Shown here: positions 40,084 through 54,065 of the stretch, in pieces
Position numbering within the stretch: the stretch's first letter is position 1
How the letters are laid out: every line of letters begins with the position of its first letter
The notes under the pieces: model-generated
Seen by the model: the letters and a program-made list of their open reading frames with translations, nothing else
What the model was told of the DNA's origin: nothing
The model's database searches: none
Assembly: GCA_003956705.1 (NCBI GenBank)
Contig: QZCP01000841.1
Coordinates: forward strand, 1-64,000
Origin: Brevipalpus yothersi
Taxonomy: Eukaryota; Arthropoda; Arachnida; Trombidiformes; Tenuipalpidae
Direction of reading: 5' to 3'
DNA: 64,000 nucleotides
Made by a program: the position numbers and the translations under genes

Positions 40084-41287
40084 GATGCTAAACTAACGGT
40101 GATCACTTCTTGGCTACGGATCAAATGAAAGGTCATCAACGGATGAAGTAAAATTTATACAATTTTCATGAATCCGTACAAAAGTATGGAAGAGGAAATT
40201 GGAAGAATTTATATATAGATATATATTTATGAGAGAATTTCGAATGTTCGAAAGCTGCAGCGAGATTGGAGAAAATGTTCTGAACTGAACTTGTTGGTCT
40301 TGATTTTTTTTGTTGTTGTTATCGCGCTCGATTTGAGCCATCGAGAGTAGGTGATTGTTTTTGTTGAATACTTGTGGAATGATCCCAAAGGGAATCCACT
40401 GTGAATGTACAATGTGACTGGTTGGTAGGTTAATTATTTTCGAGCTAAGCTTAGCTCGATTCATTCACACAACTTTTATCGAGAATCTAGCGTATTTCGA
40501 TTGAAAAAGAAAAAAAACTCTTCTCCAATGTTAACGGTATTTAGTCGTGGTGGGTAGCCAATTTACCACCTCAAAATATCCAATACCACAGAATCGAGCA
40601 GATCCCCTGGAGATTTTGGGAAGCTCTAATTTTTCTTCATCTTGTAGTTCTTCCCTCCTAATTGATTGCTTTTTTCCAGAATCAATTTATTCCAGAGGAT
40701 CAACACCATCGTCTAGTCGACAAAGCGTGAGACAATAAAGAGGCGAGAATGTCTGTTATTCCTTGGTAGATCCAATTTTAGCATCTCATGTCTCCACCAT
40801 ACTGAACTAGATTAGCTAAAGTTTACTTGGACTTACCTTCCTCTTCTGTTTTTCAAAACTTTCGGTTGTCAACCAACTCTGCTCACTCATAAGCCCTCGA
40901 ACATTGATTCGATTCGATGAAAGAAGCATGTTCTAGATTTGATCAATAAAGACTTGCATGTCGTTAACCTTCGATTGTACACTTTGCACGATATTCACAT
41001 AGAAACTCTCGGTCATTAAACATTGACTCACTACATATATCGAATTGTTTCATAAAATATTCTTGACCCTCAGTGAGAGTATTCCCTCGAGTTCTGAGGG
41101 TTTGTTTGCTTTTTTCATGAAATGAGTGTAAAAAAGAAGTAATGGAAACTGAGAATCCATAAATAAAGATGAAATTATTACCAAATATATATTATTGGAC
41201 AATTTCTTAATCCATTTGAATGAAAAAAATCCAATTGTCAAACAATGAATTTCAATCGAGTGATCTCAAACTCTCTCTTCCTGACTC
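40084..41287. other. Intergenic region between secreted four-Cys gene and KATNIP-like gene
   Basis: Divergent spacer. Open frames of about 60-115 codons were seen at 40114-40464 and 40547-40738, but they show no protein-like features. Nothing else recognised. Confidence 0.35.
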
Positions 41288-42838
41288 ATGAATCAGCCAA
41301 GTTCTAGTGAATCATCCGTTAGCAACGGAGAAGATCCTCAAACTCATCGAAAAAAATCATCAAGACCCGAGTAAGTAGAGAGAAAAATTTAGTGAACAGT
41401 TTCGGAAAAGGAAATTTTGATGCTCATCAATTGTGGAGCAGATAAACCCCAAGATTTCAATAACTTAATCATACAAATAATCATGTAATTTTTGTTCCTT
41501 TCAAATTAAAAAGATGGCTAGCCGACTCGAGATTCAGTCCTGAAAAGAATATAAGGATTAATCTGTTAAATTCTAGGCCATCAACAGAAAATTATAGCAA
41601 TGAACAGCCAATTTGGTTTAAAGAGTTAATAAATGGTCGCCGACATAGCGAAATCATCGTCAATTCGGTGTCAAAATGTGTGAACTGTAAGGAGCAAAGG
41701 GATTATGAAGCTTTGAAATTTTCGCCTGATGAACAATTTGATTTGGAGCCAGATATTTTCACTCTTCTTGAGGAAGAAACGCCGAAAAAAACAGCTGAAA
41801 CTTTAGAAACAGAATGCAAAATCGATAAATCCAATGATCAGTTTCTTCGATCTCTTAGAGAAAAGAAAAATCGAAGTTTCAGCCTGGTAGAAGACGGTAC
41901 TGATGATTTCGATTTGCTTTTCACCAAGAATAAACAGACACAATCTTCGCTTGATGCATATGTTTCGCCATCCAATGCAAGCTTGAGTCTTCGAAAAAAA
42001 GGTTCTTTCACTGCAGAAGACATTCATGTGCTTGAAATTGCAGATGAAACAGTTAGTGAAGCTTTGCCAGAGTTTACGGATGATTTTATAATACCAACAC
42101 TTCCAAAAGGGAAAGAAATTTTGATCGAAATTTACAGTAATTGGGGAGATCTTAATCGAGTTGGTATGAATGGAATCGAAATATTCGAAGCAGAATCCAA
42201 AAGGAAACCTATTGTTCAACAGGTGAGGAGTGTTTGGAGCTTAAGCTAATCTAATGAGTGCTTAATATCGAAGGAAAATTCGATTGTTGCAACTGAATAT
42301 GAAGATTTCACGTAGTATTTTGTCGATTTTATTTCAGATTCTTTGTGAAACTGATCCTAAAAGTCCAGTTGAAAGACTGATTGATGGCTTTTACAAGACA
42401 CAAGATGATTCCCGAATTTGGACTACTTCATTTTCAAGTCTTCCTATTAGAATTCGAATGCTTTTCGATCGAGAAATATCCCTCGTCCTAATTCGCATTT
42501 GGAATTACAATAAATCCAAAATTCTTAGCCGTAGAGGAGTTAAATTGATTGTGATTAAGGTGAGAAACCATAAAATTGAATTTTCCAACATCATTTGACC
42601 ATAAAATTTGTCGCTAGATGGATGGATCCACAATATTCAGGGGTGAAATAGCTAAAGCCTCTGGTTTTTTGGAACGATTTCCAGAGACATATGGTGATGT
42701 AGGTAGATGAGTGGAGAACAATAAGAGTATTTTTTCAAACTTTTCATCAAATTTCAGACAATTCTATTTACAACTGATGAAGAAACATTGGAAGAGGTTG
42801 CCTGCAACGACGTTTCGTTTCAAGACGATTCGAGATGA
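41288..42838 (+). CDS. KATNIP: Short KATNIP-like protein (DUF4457 region)
   Basis: Exons 41288-41370, 41577-42222, 42338-42559, 42618-42698 and 42758-42838 join in frame to 370 residues. The second half carries the KATNIP (KIAA0556) repeat domain: EILIEIYSNWGDLNRVGMNG, VERLIDGF...IWTTSF, then LVLIRIWNYNKSK...RRGVKLI and the closing DTILFTTDEE, which resembles TILFTED at the end of the last repeat of vertebrate KATNIP. Vertebrate KATNIP has about 1,600 residues and several such repeats, and acts at the ciliary base with katanin. Here only one repeat and a short charged N-terminal region remain. Either the gene is reduced, or it is a derived fragment copy. A decayed tandem duplicate follows at 43018. 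Intron 4 uses the weak donor GAT|GTAGGT. Confidence 0.68.
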
Positions 42839-43017
42839 TTTTCGAAAATGTATACCAGAGAATTTTTGGAAGAGCTAAGACAACTGAAAATGATGTTTCT
42901 TGGTCATTCCATTTCCAGCTACTTAGTGAACGACTCAAGTAACGGTATACGTATATCTATCAAGATTGATGGAAAACAAACTTTTCATACATTTCTCATG
43001 GCTCAAATCCATATCGC

Positions 43018-43815
43018 TGAAGTAAATAAGCCAAGTTCTAGTGAATCATTCTTTAGCAAGAAGAGAGATTCTCAAGTTCATTGAGGAAACCATCAAGACT
43101 TAAGTAATTATAAAGAAAAACCTCATAGACAATTTAAAACATGGAAATTCTGATATAAAAATTTCCGCGTTTGACAGCCGGATCATGATTCTTGTTTTTT
43201 TACACTAGAAAGACTTATGGGCTCGAAATTCCATCCTGAATCTAAAAATTATCCTTGAATTCTAGGCCATCAATAGGAAATTTTTTTTAAATTTATAGTA
43301 ATTAGAGAGATCTGAATGAAGCTGGTATGAATGGAATCGAAAAATTCGAAGAAAGGGCCCATTGTTCAACAGGTAAAAAGTGTTTGACACTTGAATTAAC
43401 CTAATAAGTGTCCAAAATTGTTTTTTGTGCCTGAATATGAGGATTTTACATCATATTTTGTTCATTTTTTCCAAATTTTCTGTGAAACTGATGTATCGAA
43501 GACGAATAGAGTACCTTCTCTCAGCTTTTTGTCCCATCTCAGACATTCTATTCACAATTGATGAATAAACATTGGAAGAGGTAACCTACTACGATGTTTT
43601 ATTTCAAGATCATTTCAGCTGACTTTTGAATATGGATACTACATATTACATACATACATACGATACTACTTATAGAGTTTTTCTGAAGGGCTAAGATATT
43701 CTTGATCCAGGAATTTTCTACAGCTGGATGAAGGATTCCAGAAATAGTATATAGATAGCTGATAGGAAGACTTTCCTGGATTTCTCATGATCAGAATCTA
43801 TAATTGATAACTACT
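43018..43815 (+). pseudogene. Decayed tandem duplicate of KATNIP-like gene
   Basis: Segments align in order with 41282-43017. 43018-43110 matches exon 1 (shared AGCCAAGTTCTAGTGAATCA). 43200-43300 matches the exon 2 acceptor region (TTCTAGGCCATCAA). 43300-43385 matches the end of exon 2 (GGTATGAATGGAATCGAAA, CCATTGTTCAACAGGT). 43385-43495 matches intron 2 and the start of exon 3 (TCTGTGAAACTGAT). 43525-43620 matches exon 5. 43655-43815 matches the downstream flank 42855-43017. About 530 bp of exon 2 and all of exon 3 beyond its start through exon 4 are deleted, and frameshifts and stops occur. The copy therefore cannot encode the protein. Confidence 0.85.
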
Positions 43816-44239
43816 CTGAACTGAAATGAAGTGGTATTCCCAAAAATGGAAAAAATGAGCAATAAGACGAAAGTGAATGGATTCAGATTTTACTTTATTT
43901 TTTGCTATTAATTTGAGTAGCGTCTTCATTTCAGTTTAATAGCGTTCTATACTTTTTTAAGCTCAATTATATGAGTATTTATAGATGACGAGGCAATAAA
44001 AACATGCTTTCTATGAGAAAATGAAAAATATCAACCCGCTCATGGGTCAAAATCTCAAGCTGATGAGTTTATGAAGCTCTCTGAGATTCAGATCCGTAAC
44101 AGAGCGAACAATTTTCAAAAGCCGATGATTTCGGCTACAAATGAAAAGCTCTCCCACCGATGAACATGACAGGAAAAAGCTCAACCTTGACATCCTCATG
44201 ATAGAATTTTGATGACAAAAAAACTAAATAGCAATGGTA
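43816..44239. other. Intergenic DNA, PRMT5 3' flank
   Basis: Contains a minus-strand AATAAA near 43894-43900 that could end the PRMT5 transcript. No gene seen. Confidence 0.4.
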
Positions 44240-46726
44240 TCAATAAAGGCCCAACGACTGTGATTTTCCATTGGCGTTCTGAATTGGTGTTACGGCAGGC
44301 TGGGTCAAACACCATTCATACCAAACGGCTCTTCTGTTGGTTATTCGCCAGAAGCTGACTTCAATTTTTTCCCCAGCTTTGACTGGAATGGGTCGTTGCA
44401 ATGGGATCCAAATGGGGAACCAGCTGAACATCTTAGGAGTTTCTTGACCAGGAACTATTGACAAAGTTATGTCCTCATAGAGTACGGTATCAAAATATCC
44501 TCCGAAACCATGGCAGGTAGAATCAATTTTTGCAACGAAACTTAAAGTAGCAAATCTAGAGTTGTTTCGTTTGTCCGGGTGCATAGTTAGGTTGTCATGA
44601 CGAAACTGGAATAATGGTTTAGGCTCAGCAATCCTGTAGTGATTGTTGAGATAAACCACGTAAGTGCAATCCAGGGAAGATTGTCCACGTTCATCATAAG
44701 ATAAGCCAGACGTAGCTTCACTGAAAAGCTTTTGTGACATGATCGGGGCAATGTAGGAAGTATAGCGACAGGGAATACTAATTGCACTTGGCTTTACACA
44801 CCTCCATACACCATCCAGGCACTCGGGACTCAATTCATTATCTCCAAAAGAGCCAAGTAGCTCTGAAACTACTATGTCCGCAAGTTTGGGGGCATTCCAG
44901 TCTCGAATGTCTGAAGCAACTATATCTACATGGTAGGGAATGCCATCAATGAATTGATTCCAACGTTGATTTTTTAAAGTTATGATTGCATGATCATTCT
45001 TTTCAACAGCATAAATATGAACTGGACGCTTGGTTTGAAGGGCAGCTCGTAAGCATGAACGAATAAGAGGACCTCGACCAGCACCAACAAGTAATATGAC
45101 GACAGGATTCTGTGGGTCAGCGGGAAGCTTTGATAGTGCTTCAGCAACTGCCCTACGATATTCTTCATATTTAACGGGATCTTTCTCGAATACATCATAG
45201 GTGAATGTTTCTAAATTGTCTTGTAAAGGCTGGAGAGGGATCTGTAGTTTGTCTTCGAAACCCTTGGCATATTCAGCGACATAATCTAAGGATATTCCCT
45301 TTATCTCTTTGATAAGATTGTCAACATAGGCCATGTAGGGTCGAATATCCCCACGATCGTTGCCTCCATTTACAACGAGAGATATCTCTCGAGCAACCGA
45401 AATCGATATCTTTTGGATGAAATCTTGATAGGCTTTTGGTATCACTGGGCTGTTGTGATGATCAGCGATGAAAGATTTCATCGGTAAAATGATCATCTTG
45501 ATAGGCTCGCCCTGCCATCGCTTTATGTATTCTGGATCGGGTAAATCACCATTCAATTCTAGCGCTACTCCAAGGCGTTTATCTGCTTTACATAGCAATC
45601 GGAGAATATCGAAATATTTCCACGGATCATCTGAATCAGCTTGATCTCTGAAATGAGAATAAAATAAATAAATAAAAGTCTCATATGAATTGAGTAGAGG
45701 ATAAGAAAAGCATAGATCACACCTAAGTGTGAACATGAAAGTTGACTCTTCTCCTCACCCGATTGAATTACCACCATTAATATTGACGTCCTCTAGCCAT
45801 CTATTAGACAAATCTCTGGTTGATTGCACTTTAACATGCAAGAGAACTTCGTTAATTGAAAATTTGTGAGAACTTGCGAATTTTGAGTTCAACACCCTTG
45901 CCAATAGGTATAAATGACTTGACTCAACAGGACACTCTATGACGATAGTTTTTAAGCCCAAATGTACACAATAATCCATCTGATCTTCGATGAATTTGAA
46001 TCTCTCCTGATCGCGGACAAATTCTTCTGTCCATATGTAGCCTCTCACGTAGCTGAACCAATCTAATGGAAAAAAGAAGAATTAAAGAAGAATTAATCAC
46101 TAATTGATTGGCTTAAAGCACATTTCAAGCCGGTAGCATCCTGACAATAATGTTCAAAACAACATGTTATTGATATGGGATAGTGTTAATGACATCAAAA
46201 TTTCGATGTATATTTTAACGGGCCAGATGCTAAAATCATCAAAACACCAATTAATTCTACAATCAGACACTTCTAATCACTGATCAGATCGTGATCATCA
46301 TCATTATAAAGAAATATAAAAAACGGTACACTTACCATTAGGAGGCAAATGAAGATCACAAATGGGATCAAAATTACGCTTCACAGGATCAATCAATGGG
46401 CTTAACACAAATTCATAATCATTATCTTGCCACTCTTTCAATTGTGTCCACAAATCAATCACAATATTAGGAAAATAGCCGATCTTCATTTTGTTAAATC
46501 TTTTGGAGGCACGATTTGATTTAGTTGATCGAACTAATGGACATGAATGTTGCTCATGTCGACAATCGACAAGCGGCACAATTGAGTCTGCCAATTGAGT
46601 CTCCTGTGTAAGCGCCAATTTCAGTTTGTCCGAACCACTAGTTTCACATTCTGAATCACTTGACGATCCTCCGGATCCTGATGAATCTGGTGGCGTTAAT
46701 ATTATCGATTCTGGCCAAGTGTCCAT
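44240..46726 (-). CDS. PRMT5: Protein arginine N-methyltransferase 5
   Basis: Type II arginine methyltransferase making symmetric dimethylarginine on histones and Sm proteins, with MEP50. Exons 46726-46336, 46062-45759 and 45647-44240 give 700 residues (human 637). The N-terminus has a Ser/Gly/Glu-rich extension of about 50 residues not found in vertebrates. A TIM-barrel region follows (GEPIKMIILPMKSFIAD). The catalytic part shows the YDVFEKDPVKY loop with the Phe that favours symmetric dimethylation (about Phe385), SAM-binding LLVGAGRGPLIR (about 417-428), and the double-E loop SELLGSFGDNELSPE (about 493-507). A C-terminal beta-barrel ends in the AVWYEWCLT region. Introns are 273 and 111 nt. 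All key residues are present. Confidence 0.95.
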
Positions 46727-49363
46727 CGTCGGGTTGATTGGAAATTAATTGAGAGAGAGAGAGAGAGAGAGGGAGAGAGAAAAATTTGAGATGGGTAGGA
46801 CGAAAAAGTTGATCGATACAAATGAGAAATTCAAGTTCGATGAGTATGTGGATGAAGTGTACGATGATGATTATTGGTGTGCCTCAATAATCAGATGGTG
46901 TAGTAGCAATAATAATCGACGATGATGAAGGATGGAGAATGATTATCGTGATAACGAACATTTACACTGGGGGGATTATGTGGGAAAAAGATGAACGATA
47001 TGGTAAGTTGATCGTTGATCAATTGACTATTTGGTAATGAGTTTGTGGAGATCTCTTTTACTTTCTCGACTGGAAATCAGAGATCAGGAAGGGGAGTACT
47101 TGGAAAAGAGAGAGAGAGAGACAGGGGAGAAGTTCACTTAACAAACTCAACTTAACCACAACTATAATCAACTAAACGAATCGATTATCGACGCACACAC
47201 TCATAAATATATTTATATATATACACGTATACAGGATGATTTCCAAACTTGCTGCAAAAATAATCAATTTAAATGATCAACGAATCGTGTTTAAACTTTG
47301 CGCAAAACATGGTGAGCTTGAATCGAAAATCGAAAAAAATTCGAGTTCTAAGTTCTAACCGAACAAAAAAGATGAATATAAGGAAGCGAAACTTGGCTTG
47401 TTGCATGAATCAATGTGATTGGCTCATTTTAAGAAATGAAATAAGCTGTACACTCAGCTGAAATTATTTGAGCTTCAACAAATTTAAATGGCTAACTAAT
47501 TTTGTTCTACTCACATCTTGCACCATGCAATGTGTGTGCCTCCTCATCGCTTGCTCAGGGCTTTCTTCAAGACAGGGAGAGAAGATTATCTCTCTCTCTC
47601 TATCTTTAGCTTATGGCATCTAAATGAGATAGGAATGCTGAGGTGAAGGAAAAAACCTTCCAGCGCAATCGATCATTAGGGAAGATCGCTTTCGACTTTT
47701 GGACCCTTAATTTCTTCGGACAAAAAGGTTGAGGTTAAGGTTATATTTTAAGCCCAGGATTTTGTTGATCAGTCCCGAGCCTCTTCGGGCAATATACCAT
47801 GATCGCACACCAAACACACATCAAAAGTGCACCAAAACTTGCTTGGCGTGACTGTTTTCGCCTCAGAGTGCGAACAGAAATTTTCCTTTTAAATGGTAAA
47901 ATCTAGTAGCTACTACTCCCATCTTCCACTATCTCCTCTTCTTCTTTATCCATAAATCAGCAAAATTCAAGTCCCAATCAGCCAGCGCGCTCAATTGACG
48001 AGCTTTGAGCCCCTCTTTTCTCTCTCTCTCTCTCTCTTCTTCCCTCTCTCCCACAGCCGCTTTTATCCCTCGAAAGTGCGAATAGTAAATCTCCATCTAA
48101 ATCCTCCTCGCAAGCAATGACACCTCAACCAGGGATATATCCACATACATACACACAGCATCCATCGTTTTCCATCCAGCATCAGTTCAGATCTTTCTCT
48201 CTCTTTCTCTCTCTCTCTCTCTTCATCCCCACTCTTGAATCCTTCGCTCACAATGTTAAGCCATTGCCGGAGATCTTTTTGGCTTGACATTCTCTATGCC
48301 TTCATCTTCGAAGCCACTGTGAGCCTTAAAAGCTGAACACAGCTAACATTTCGATCAGGAAAAAGCCATTTTTGAATGGCAAAAGAGATGGCCTATTTGC
48401 AGCAATTTGCATTCCTATCACATTCAAATCACTCTCTCTCTCTCTCTCTCTCTCTCATCTTCCATCCTCTCTTCCTCTCTCCTCTTTCTATTATCTTTCT
48501 ATTATTTGTCCACCAAAAGAGACAACACCGATTGTGACAATCGCTTTTCCCTTCGCACAGCAAGTGATCTCTATTTTCCCTTCGGGATGGACTGACAGAG
48601 ACGATCCGGCAAAGCAAAATTATTCACTCTTATTTTAGGAAAATTCATTTTTCCTGACCGAGCGTCTATATGACCTATCTTTATCTCTCTCAAATTGATT
48701 TGTACAATCCCCGATTTGATTTGATTTCAAAGGGCTAAAGCATATGTAAGTCAAGATACATGAGATATGATATGATATAAACGAATCCAACCTAATTTTG
48801 GAATTCCAGAAGAAAGTTAAAATATTTTGGCAAACAATTTTCCTATCACTGAAGAGAAATCAATCTCCATTGGTTCAGGAAGTTGTCTTACCAACCTACT
48901 ACCGACTTATTTCAATGTGCTAAGATGGAGATAAGTCCTTGTCGGTATAAAAACACACACAAATATTCCAAAACTCGTACTTTCAGGCCATTTTTATGGA
49001 AATTAAATAACTCGGTCCATTGAGACCAGATTGACATGTCACCTCATGGGTTATGGATGTCCTTTATGCCACCGTTGTCAAACAGGATAGAGTATCTTCC
49101 CCAGTCAATCACTCATCTCTCTGCATCCTCAATCTACTTGGTTCCCATTTTTATTCCACTAACGATGGCATGATATGGATGAGATGGAATGCTCCAATTC
49201 ATATCGGGAAACAATCCAAATCTATACTCTACAGAATCGTGATAATTTTTTATCCTACTTCATCTCATTTCTTTCCCATGTAGTCCCTTGATTTGGATGC
49301 TTCTATTTCTCATTCTGATTTGATCATCTCTTTTGCATTTCCCATGATAAAAGCATGAAGAGC

Positions 49364-49365
<2 letters not shown>

Positions 49366-49421
<56 letters not shown>
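49366..49421 (+). repeat. (GA)n microsatellite
   Basis: Pure AG repeats in intergenic DNA. Confidence 0.97.
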
Positions 49422-49425
<4 letters not shown>

Positions 49426-50343
49426 AGGTTGAATAAAGAAGAAGAAGAAAAGGAACGTAAAAAAAGGATTCCAAAAGCATAACGAAATGTTTATCTCATT
49501 GCTCAAATCACAAAGGAGAGGATGAAAATCAATTTGTCAACATCCTAGTAAAGAGACACTATTATGTGACATTGTTATCTGATGAATCTTTCTCTTTCTC
49601 ATCCAAACTTCTCTCCTCTCTATGTCTCTCTCCTTCTTTTTGCTCATCTTTTTGCTATGTCTCAATCTTCCCCATGGAGAAGAGCAAAAAAAAGTAAATA
49701 ATTTGTTCGACTTTTCTCGATATATAAGAAGGATTCCAAGTATATTTTCCATTCTATTTCGCTACATCCAGCAATCTTATTACCAGTTCGCCTTCTCTTT
49801 CCTCATCTTCATCTTCCTTCTCCATCTTTTCCTTTTTGCCATCTCTTTCCCTTCCTCCTCATTGATGAGAAAGGGAGGAGGCTGAGTGTTTGACTTAATT
49901 CGATTGTGGCCTACTTGATGTTGTTGAAAATATTTTCCCCTCTCTAATATAGGAGTGAATCAGATGATGAGCAGCAAGAAAGAGAATCCGAAAAGATGAT
50001 GAAAATGATGAGAAGGATGAAATAGAGAATAAGATGGGAGAAGAATCTCAAAGCTTAGAATTCTAGCTCTTTTACTGGGCTGCAATAATCATCAACATAA
50101 TTCTCATCATTACTATCGCTCATCGACAGCATCACAGCTCATGTTGGCTGATGAAAACACCTATGAAAGCTTCCGTATTGTATAGCTTGTGAAAGCAATT
50201 AAGTCAATGAAAAAGAATGAAGAAAACGTCAAAGAAAAAAATGTTCTCAATCGTAATACACAAATTCCAACATTTTTTCCATCTCTTTTCAACATTTCTC
50301 ATTTACCGTTATTCAGCTTCTGTATTCTCTACTTTCAATAGCC

Positions 50344-50347
<4 letters not shown>

Positions 50348-50402
<55 letters not shown>
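50348..50402 (+). repeat. (CT)n microsatellite
   Basis: Pure CT repeats in intergenic DNA. Confidence 0.97.
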
Positions 50403-50405
<3 letters not shown>

Positions 50406-51198
50406 GATTTCTCACCAATCATCACTAGACATCCATCCATCGAACATGTACCAGAACAAGCCACTTTTCGACTCATTTAATGAGCAGAAAAAGAAGACAT
50501 GCTGATCAACCCGTTTTGTGAATGGTTCGAGTTCATCTTGGCCACGTGCCTTGATTTTGGGACTCTTTGGCTGGTCCTGATCTGCGACACGCTTGGTCTC
50601 AGCACGTGAGTACATGGATGTGATGTAATTCATCACCAGCTTGCTCAAATATTCGATACAAACGATCTTCGATCATCGCTCGAAACGCAAATTGTTATGA
50701 TAAGGAAGAGGAAACATCTTAATCTGACTCAATCTGAACTATGGTCGATCTTCAACAGATACATTCAGGGTGAAGTGTGAATGTTGACGCTGTTTTGGTT
50801 GCATCAAATTAATTTGATGGGCCACGAGGCTTGTGAGTTAGACGAGGAGAGACGAGAGAAAAGTGGAGCTGTGGAAACCTCTGGTTTTGATCGCAAAATG
50901 ATCACTTGATTCACTGATGAATCAATTTTGTTAGCAAATCATTTGCTTCAAGTCGCGTGTCGAGGACTCTACACTTTCAACTGGATTAAGTATTCGAGGA
51001 TATTGCTACAGATAATCGGACTCTCTGTATGTTAATCGTATTGGAATTGAATCTGTATACTTATTCTGTTTTCGAGAAACCGACTTTAGCCTGCGAAACC
51101 TAGTCTGGTAGAGGAATGAGGAAATCTTCACTCTCACGGAAATGGTAAAGTGATTTATCTGCTTAAAGTCAAGGGATGATGGCTCAATCTAATCAATT

Positions 51199-51201
<3 letters not shown>

Positions 51202-51262
<61 letters not shown>
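51202..51262 (+). repeat. (CT)n microsatellite
   Basis: Pure CT repeats in intergenic DNA. Confidence 0.97.
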
Positions 51263-51264
<2 letters not shown>

Positions 51265-53281
51265 TGATCTAATCATCGGTGAGAGAGTTGATAGGATTTA
51301 TGCCTTCATTCGATTTACCTTGACACCAGAGATCTAACAGGTCAGACCTGTCTCCCTACTCTGATTTTCAGTAAAAACATGAATAATTAATTTAGGGGGT
51401 CAACATTTTGACCCCATCAAGATGCAATTGACTTGATTGGTGAGGCAAGTAGTTCAGATGATGATCATCGAATCAATACGAATCAACAATTGGGCTAAGC
51501 ATTCTTATTTGATTTGGAGTTGATTGACTCAATGGTGCTCTTGTAACCTTTCAAATTTTCTATTCAGAAGAATCAATGAATCGAAGTGTGCTGAATTGAT
51601 CCATGATCCATTTCCTCTGCTGACTAGTTCATATTGATAGTTCGACAATTCAACTACATTTGTTGATAGAGGATAAGAATTTCACTCAAGAGAGTGCCAT
51701 TTTTTGAGAAAATTCATCAAAAAATGAGCTCCTATGAAGAATTCAACATATTTGTACCAATAATCTAAATTATATTTTTCTACTGGTTCGATCATATGGT
51801 CACGGACTAGATACTGCGTACAAGTGAATTATAAAGCTTTAGCTTCAAAGAGTTCTTTGTGAGAAAAAATTTCGAAACGGTCATTTTACATTAATATTTT
51901 TTATTAAAAGGATCAAGGGGTGAAAAATTATCAAAATGAAAACAAACCTAGCTTGTCACTTAAAGTTCTCCAAAACTTATTCTTAAAACTCGCATGTTGA
52001 TTTTTAATGCTTTAGAATCATTCTTTCCTCATCAAACAGTAGTAAGAACGAATTCTAGGCATGATCAAATATTCTTGAATATAATCTTACTATGTTCAAA
52101 CTATCTTTTAGATGAATCTGATTCAGTAATGGCAACCGACCAACTTTCAACCAGAGGGAATGCTTTTGCGAATCGATTTTTCTTACAATATATCCATGGA
52201 TTAGGAGATAGAATCATCAGCTCCGATCCATGAGAATGCACAAAAATTAGATACAATAAAGCAACCATTTTTCTAGTCTGGTGAGCTTTCAAATTAAGCT
52301 CTCCAGTTTTGCCAGATGAAATGAGACGCCGTTATTGGAGTGAGAGACATTCACCAGTATTCCTTAGATGGAGAAAAATAAATTCAAACACTTGCATCTC
52401 AACAGAATGACACTAGTTTCGCCATTCTGAGAGTATAAAGAATCGCCAAACTGTTTCTCGACTCTAGCCATTGGAGCAATTAGTATTCATGAGTTACCTG
52501 ATGATGGGCTAGTCATTTGAATAGAGATAGGCTTTTTGGGCTTGATGTTGCTTTCAGACATGATTTCAAGTTGATTAAATAATATCAGTCTCAAGAGTAA
52601 AGGAAAAGATTTCATTTGCCTATATTGAGTACAAAAGCAAATTCACTAGCTATCGGGTGCTCTAGTTGCTTGAGTTTTCCAAATGGTGAAAGTCTCAACT
52701 CAAAAACTCATAACATTGTTTTTTTCTGGCCAAAAAAGATGAAAATTTTTTCTCTTCCTCATGTCTTCTGTATGGATTGGATTCCCTTGAACAACTAGGA
52801 CAGTCCAATGATGGCATTAAAGTGCAGCGTCTGCTACTGTTGGTGGCATTTTTTTGTGTGTGTTATATCACATTATCATGTCACCTAACAGTGAATGGCC
52901 ACTCTTTATTCTCTCTTCAATACCATCAAAATCGCATCCATTGGACTCTCTTTCTCATCCTGATTGTCAAAACAGAATTCGATTGTCTGTTAAGATCTGA
53001 ATGTTAGGAGAGACAAGTTCAATCATGTTGCTTGCTCTCATGAAAATAAAGTTATGTTGATATAAGAAGTTTGCATCCATGAGAAGAATCAGGATGATGT
53101 CCGTTTCTTTTTTGTGAAAACTCATCTCTGTTTCTGCTCTTCTTTTTGAATCCATACTGGTGCCCATAAGATGGAAAGAAAATGAAAAGAATATTTTACC
53201 ACAAGCCGTTTGTCTCGATTGTCCAACACATCTTTTCACTCGGCTTGTATCCACAAAATCCGAATCTAAGCATCTATTGGA

Positions 53282-53283
<2 letters not shown>

Positions 53284-53364
<81 letters not shown>
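53284..53364 (+). repeat. (GA)n microsatellite with one interruption
   Basis: GA repeats broken once by AAG, about 700 bp upstream of the Hr51 start codon. Confidence 0.97.
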
Positions 53365-54065
53365 CAAAGTAACGCTTGACGATGGTCAGCTGAATGTGAT
53401 CACTTTAAAGTAGAAAAGTGCATTATTCCTAGACATTCTTAGCCGCGTGAGGATTCAGCCACCATGGCATTGCTCAAGTTTTTTTCATCGATAAAAAGAA
53501 CAATATTGGCCCCAGCATTGCCACTTTATGTTTTCTTTTCGTATCTTTTTTCCCTCTCTCTGTTCACCTACCATCCAGCTTCACCATCACTGCTAGTGAA
53601 TGATGTCACTTGATTGGTTGCTGGTGATGCGGTCGTCACTGTTCATGGATGCCTCTGCTCTATACTCACACAGCATCCCTGGAACATGCTTTGCTCTCCT
53701 ATACAATGAGGCAAGTGCAATCGATCGAAGGGCGAGAGTAAGGCTTTTTGCTCTCTCTCTCTCTCTCTCTCTTTCTCTTTCTCTCTTTCCTCGTAAATCA
53801 AGCCGAGAGATTTTGTCAGAGAACCCTATAGGATGCTGATGAAGCTCTAGCATCCACCAGCAAGCATCTCTCGATTCCGAGAGAGCAAACCGACAATCGA
53901 CTGCCACTTAAACATAACCGTTCACAAGATTCACTCTAGTTTACATCTTCTACTTCATTAGCGGTGGACACTTGTGCGATTCACCAGAATCACCATCCGT
54001 TTGATTGTGTGGATTGCTTGTCATTTGTGTTTTTTTCTCACTACAAGTGGATCTGACGCCAGTCG

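Larger units (their letters stand above)
46727..54065. promoter_or_regulatory. 7.3-kb gene-free region between PRMT5 and Hr51 with many GA/CT tracts
   Basis: No gene supported on either strand. It holds GA/CT microsatellites at 46750-46771, 48020-48037, 48431-48455, 49366-49421, 50348-50402, 51202-51262 and 53284-53364. It is the 5' flank of both PRMT5 and the nuclear receptor, so cis-regulatory elements for the latter are likely but not shown. Confidence 0.35.

Noticed and set aside
40547..40738. 63-codon Ser-rich frame upstream of the KATNIP-like gene
   Set aside because: No support from splice sites or similarity to KATNIP N-terminal sequence.
42848..43084. 78-codon frame after the KATNIP-like stop
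   Set aside because: It spans the junction between the two tandem units; its C-terminal part is the start of the decayed copy.
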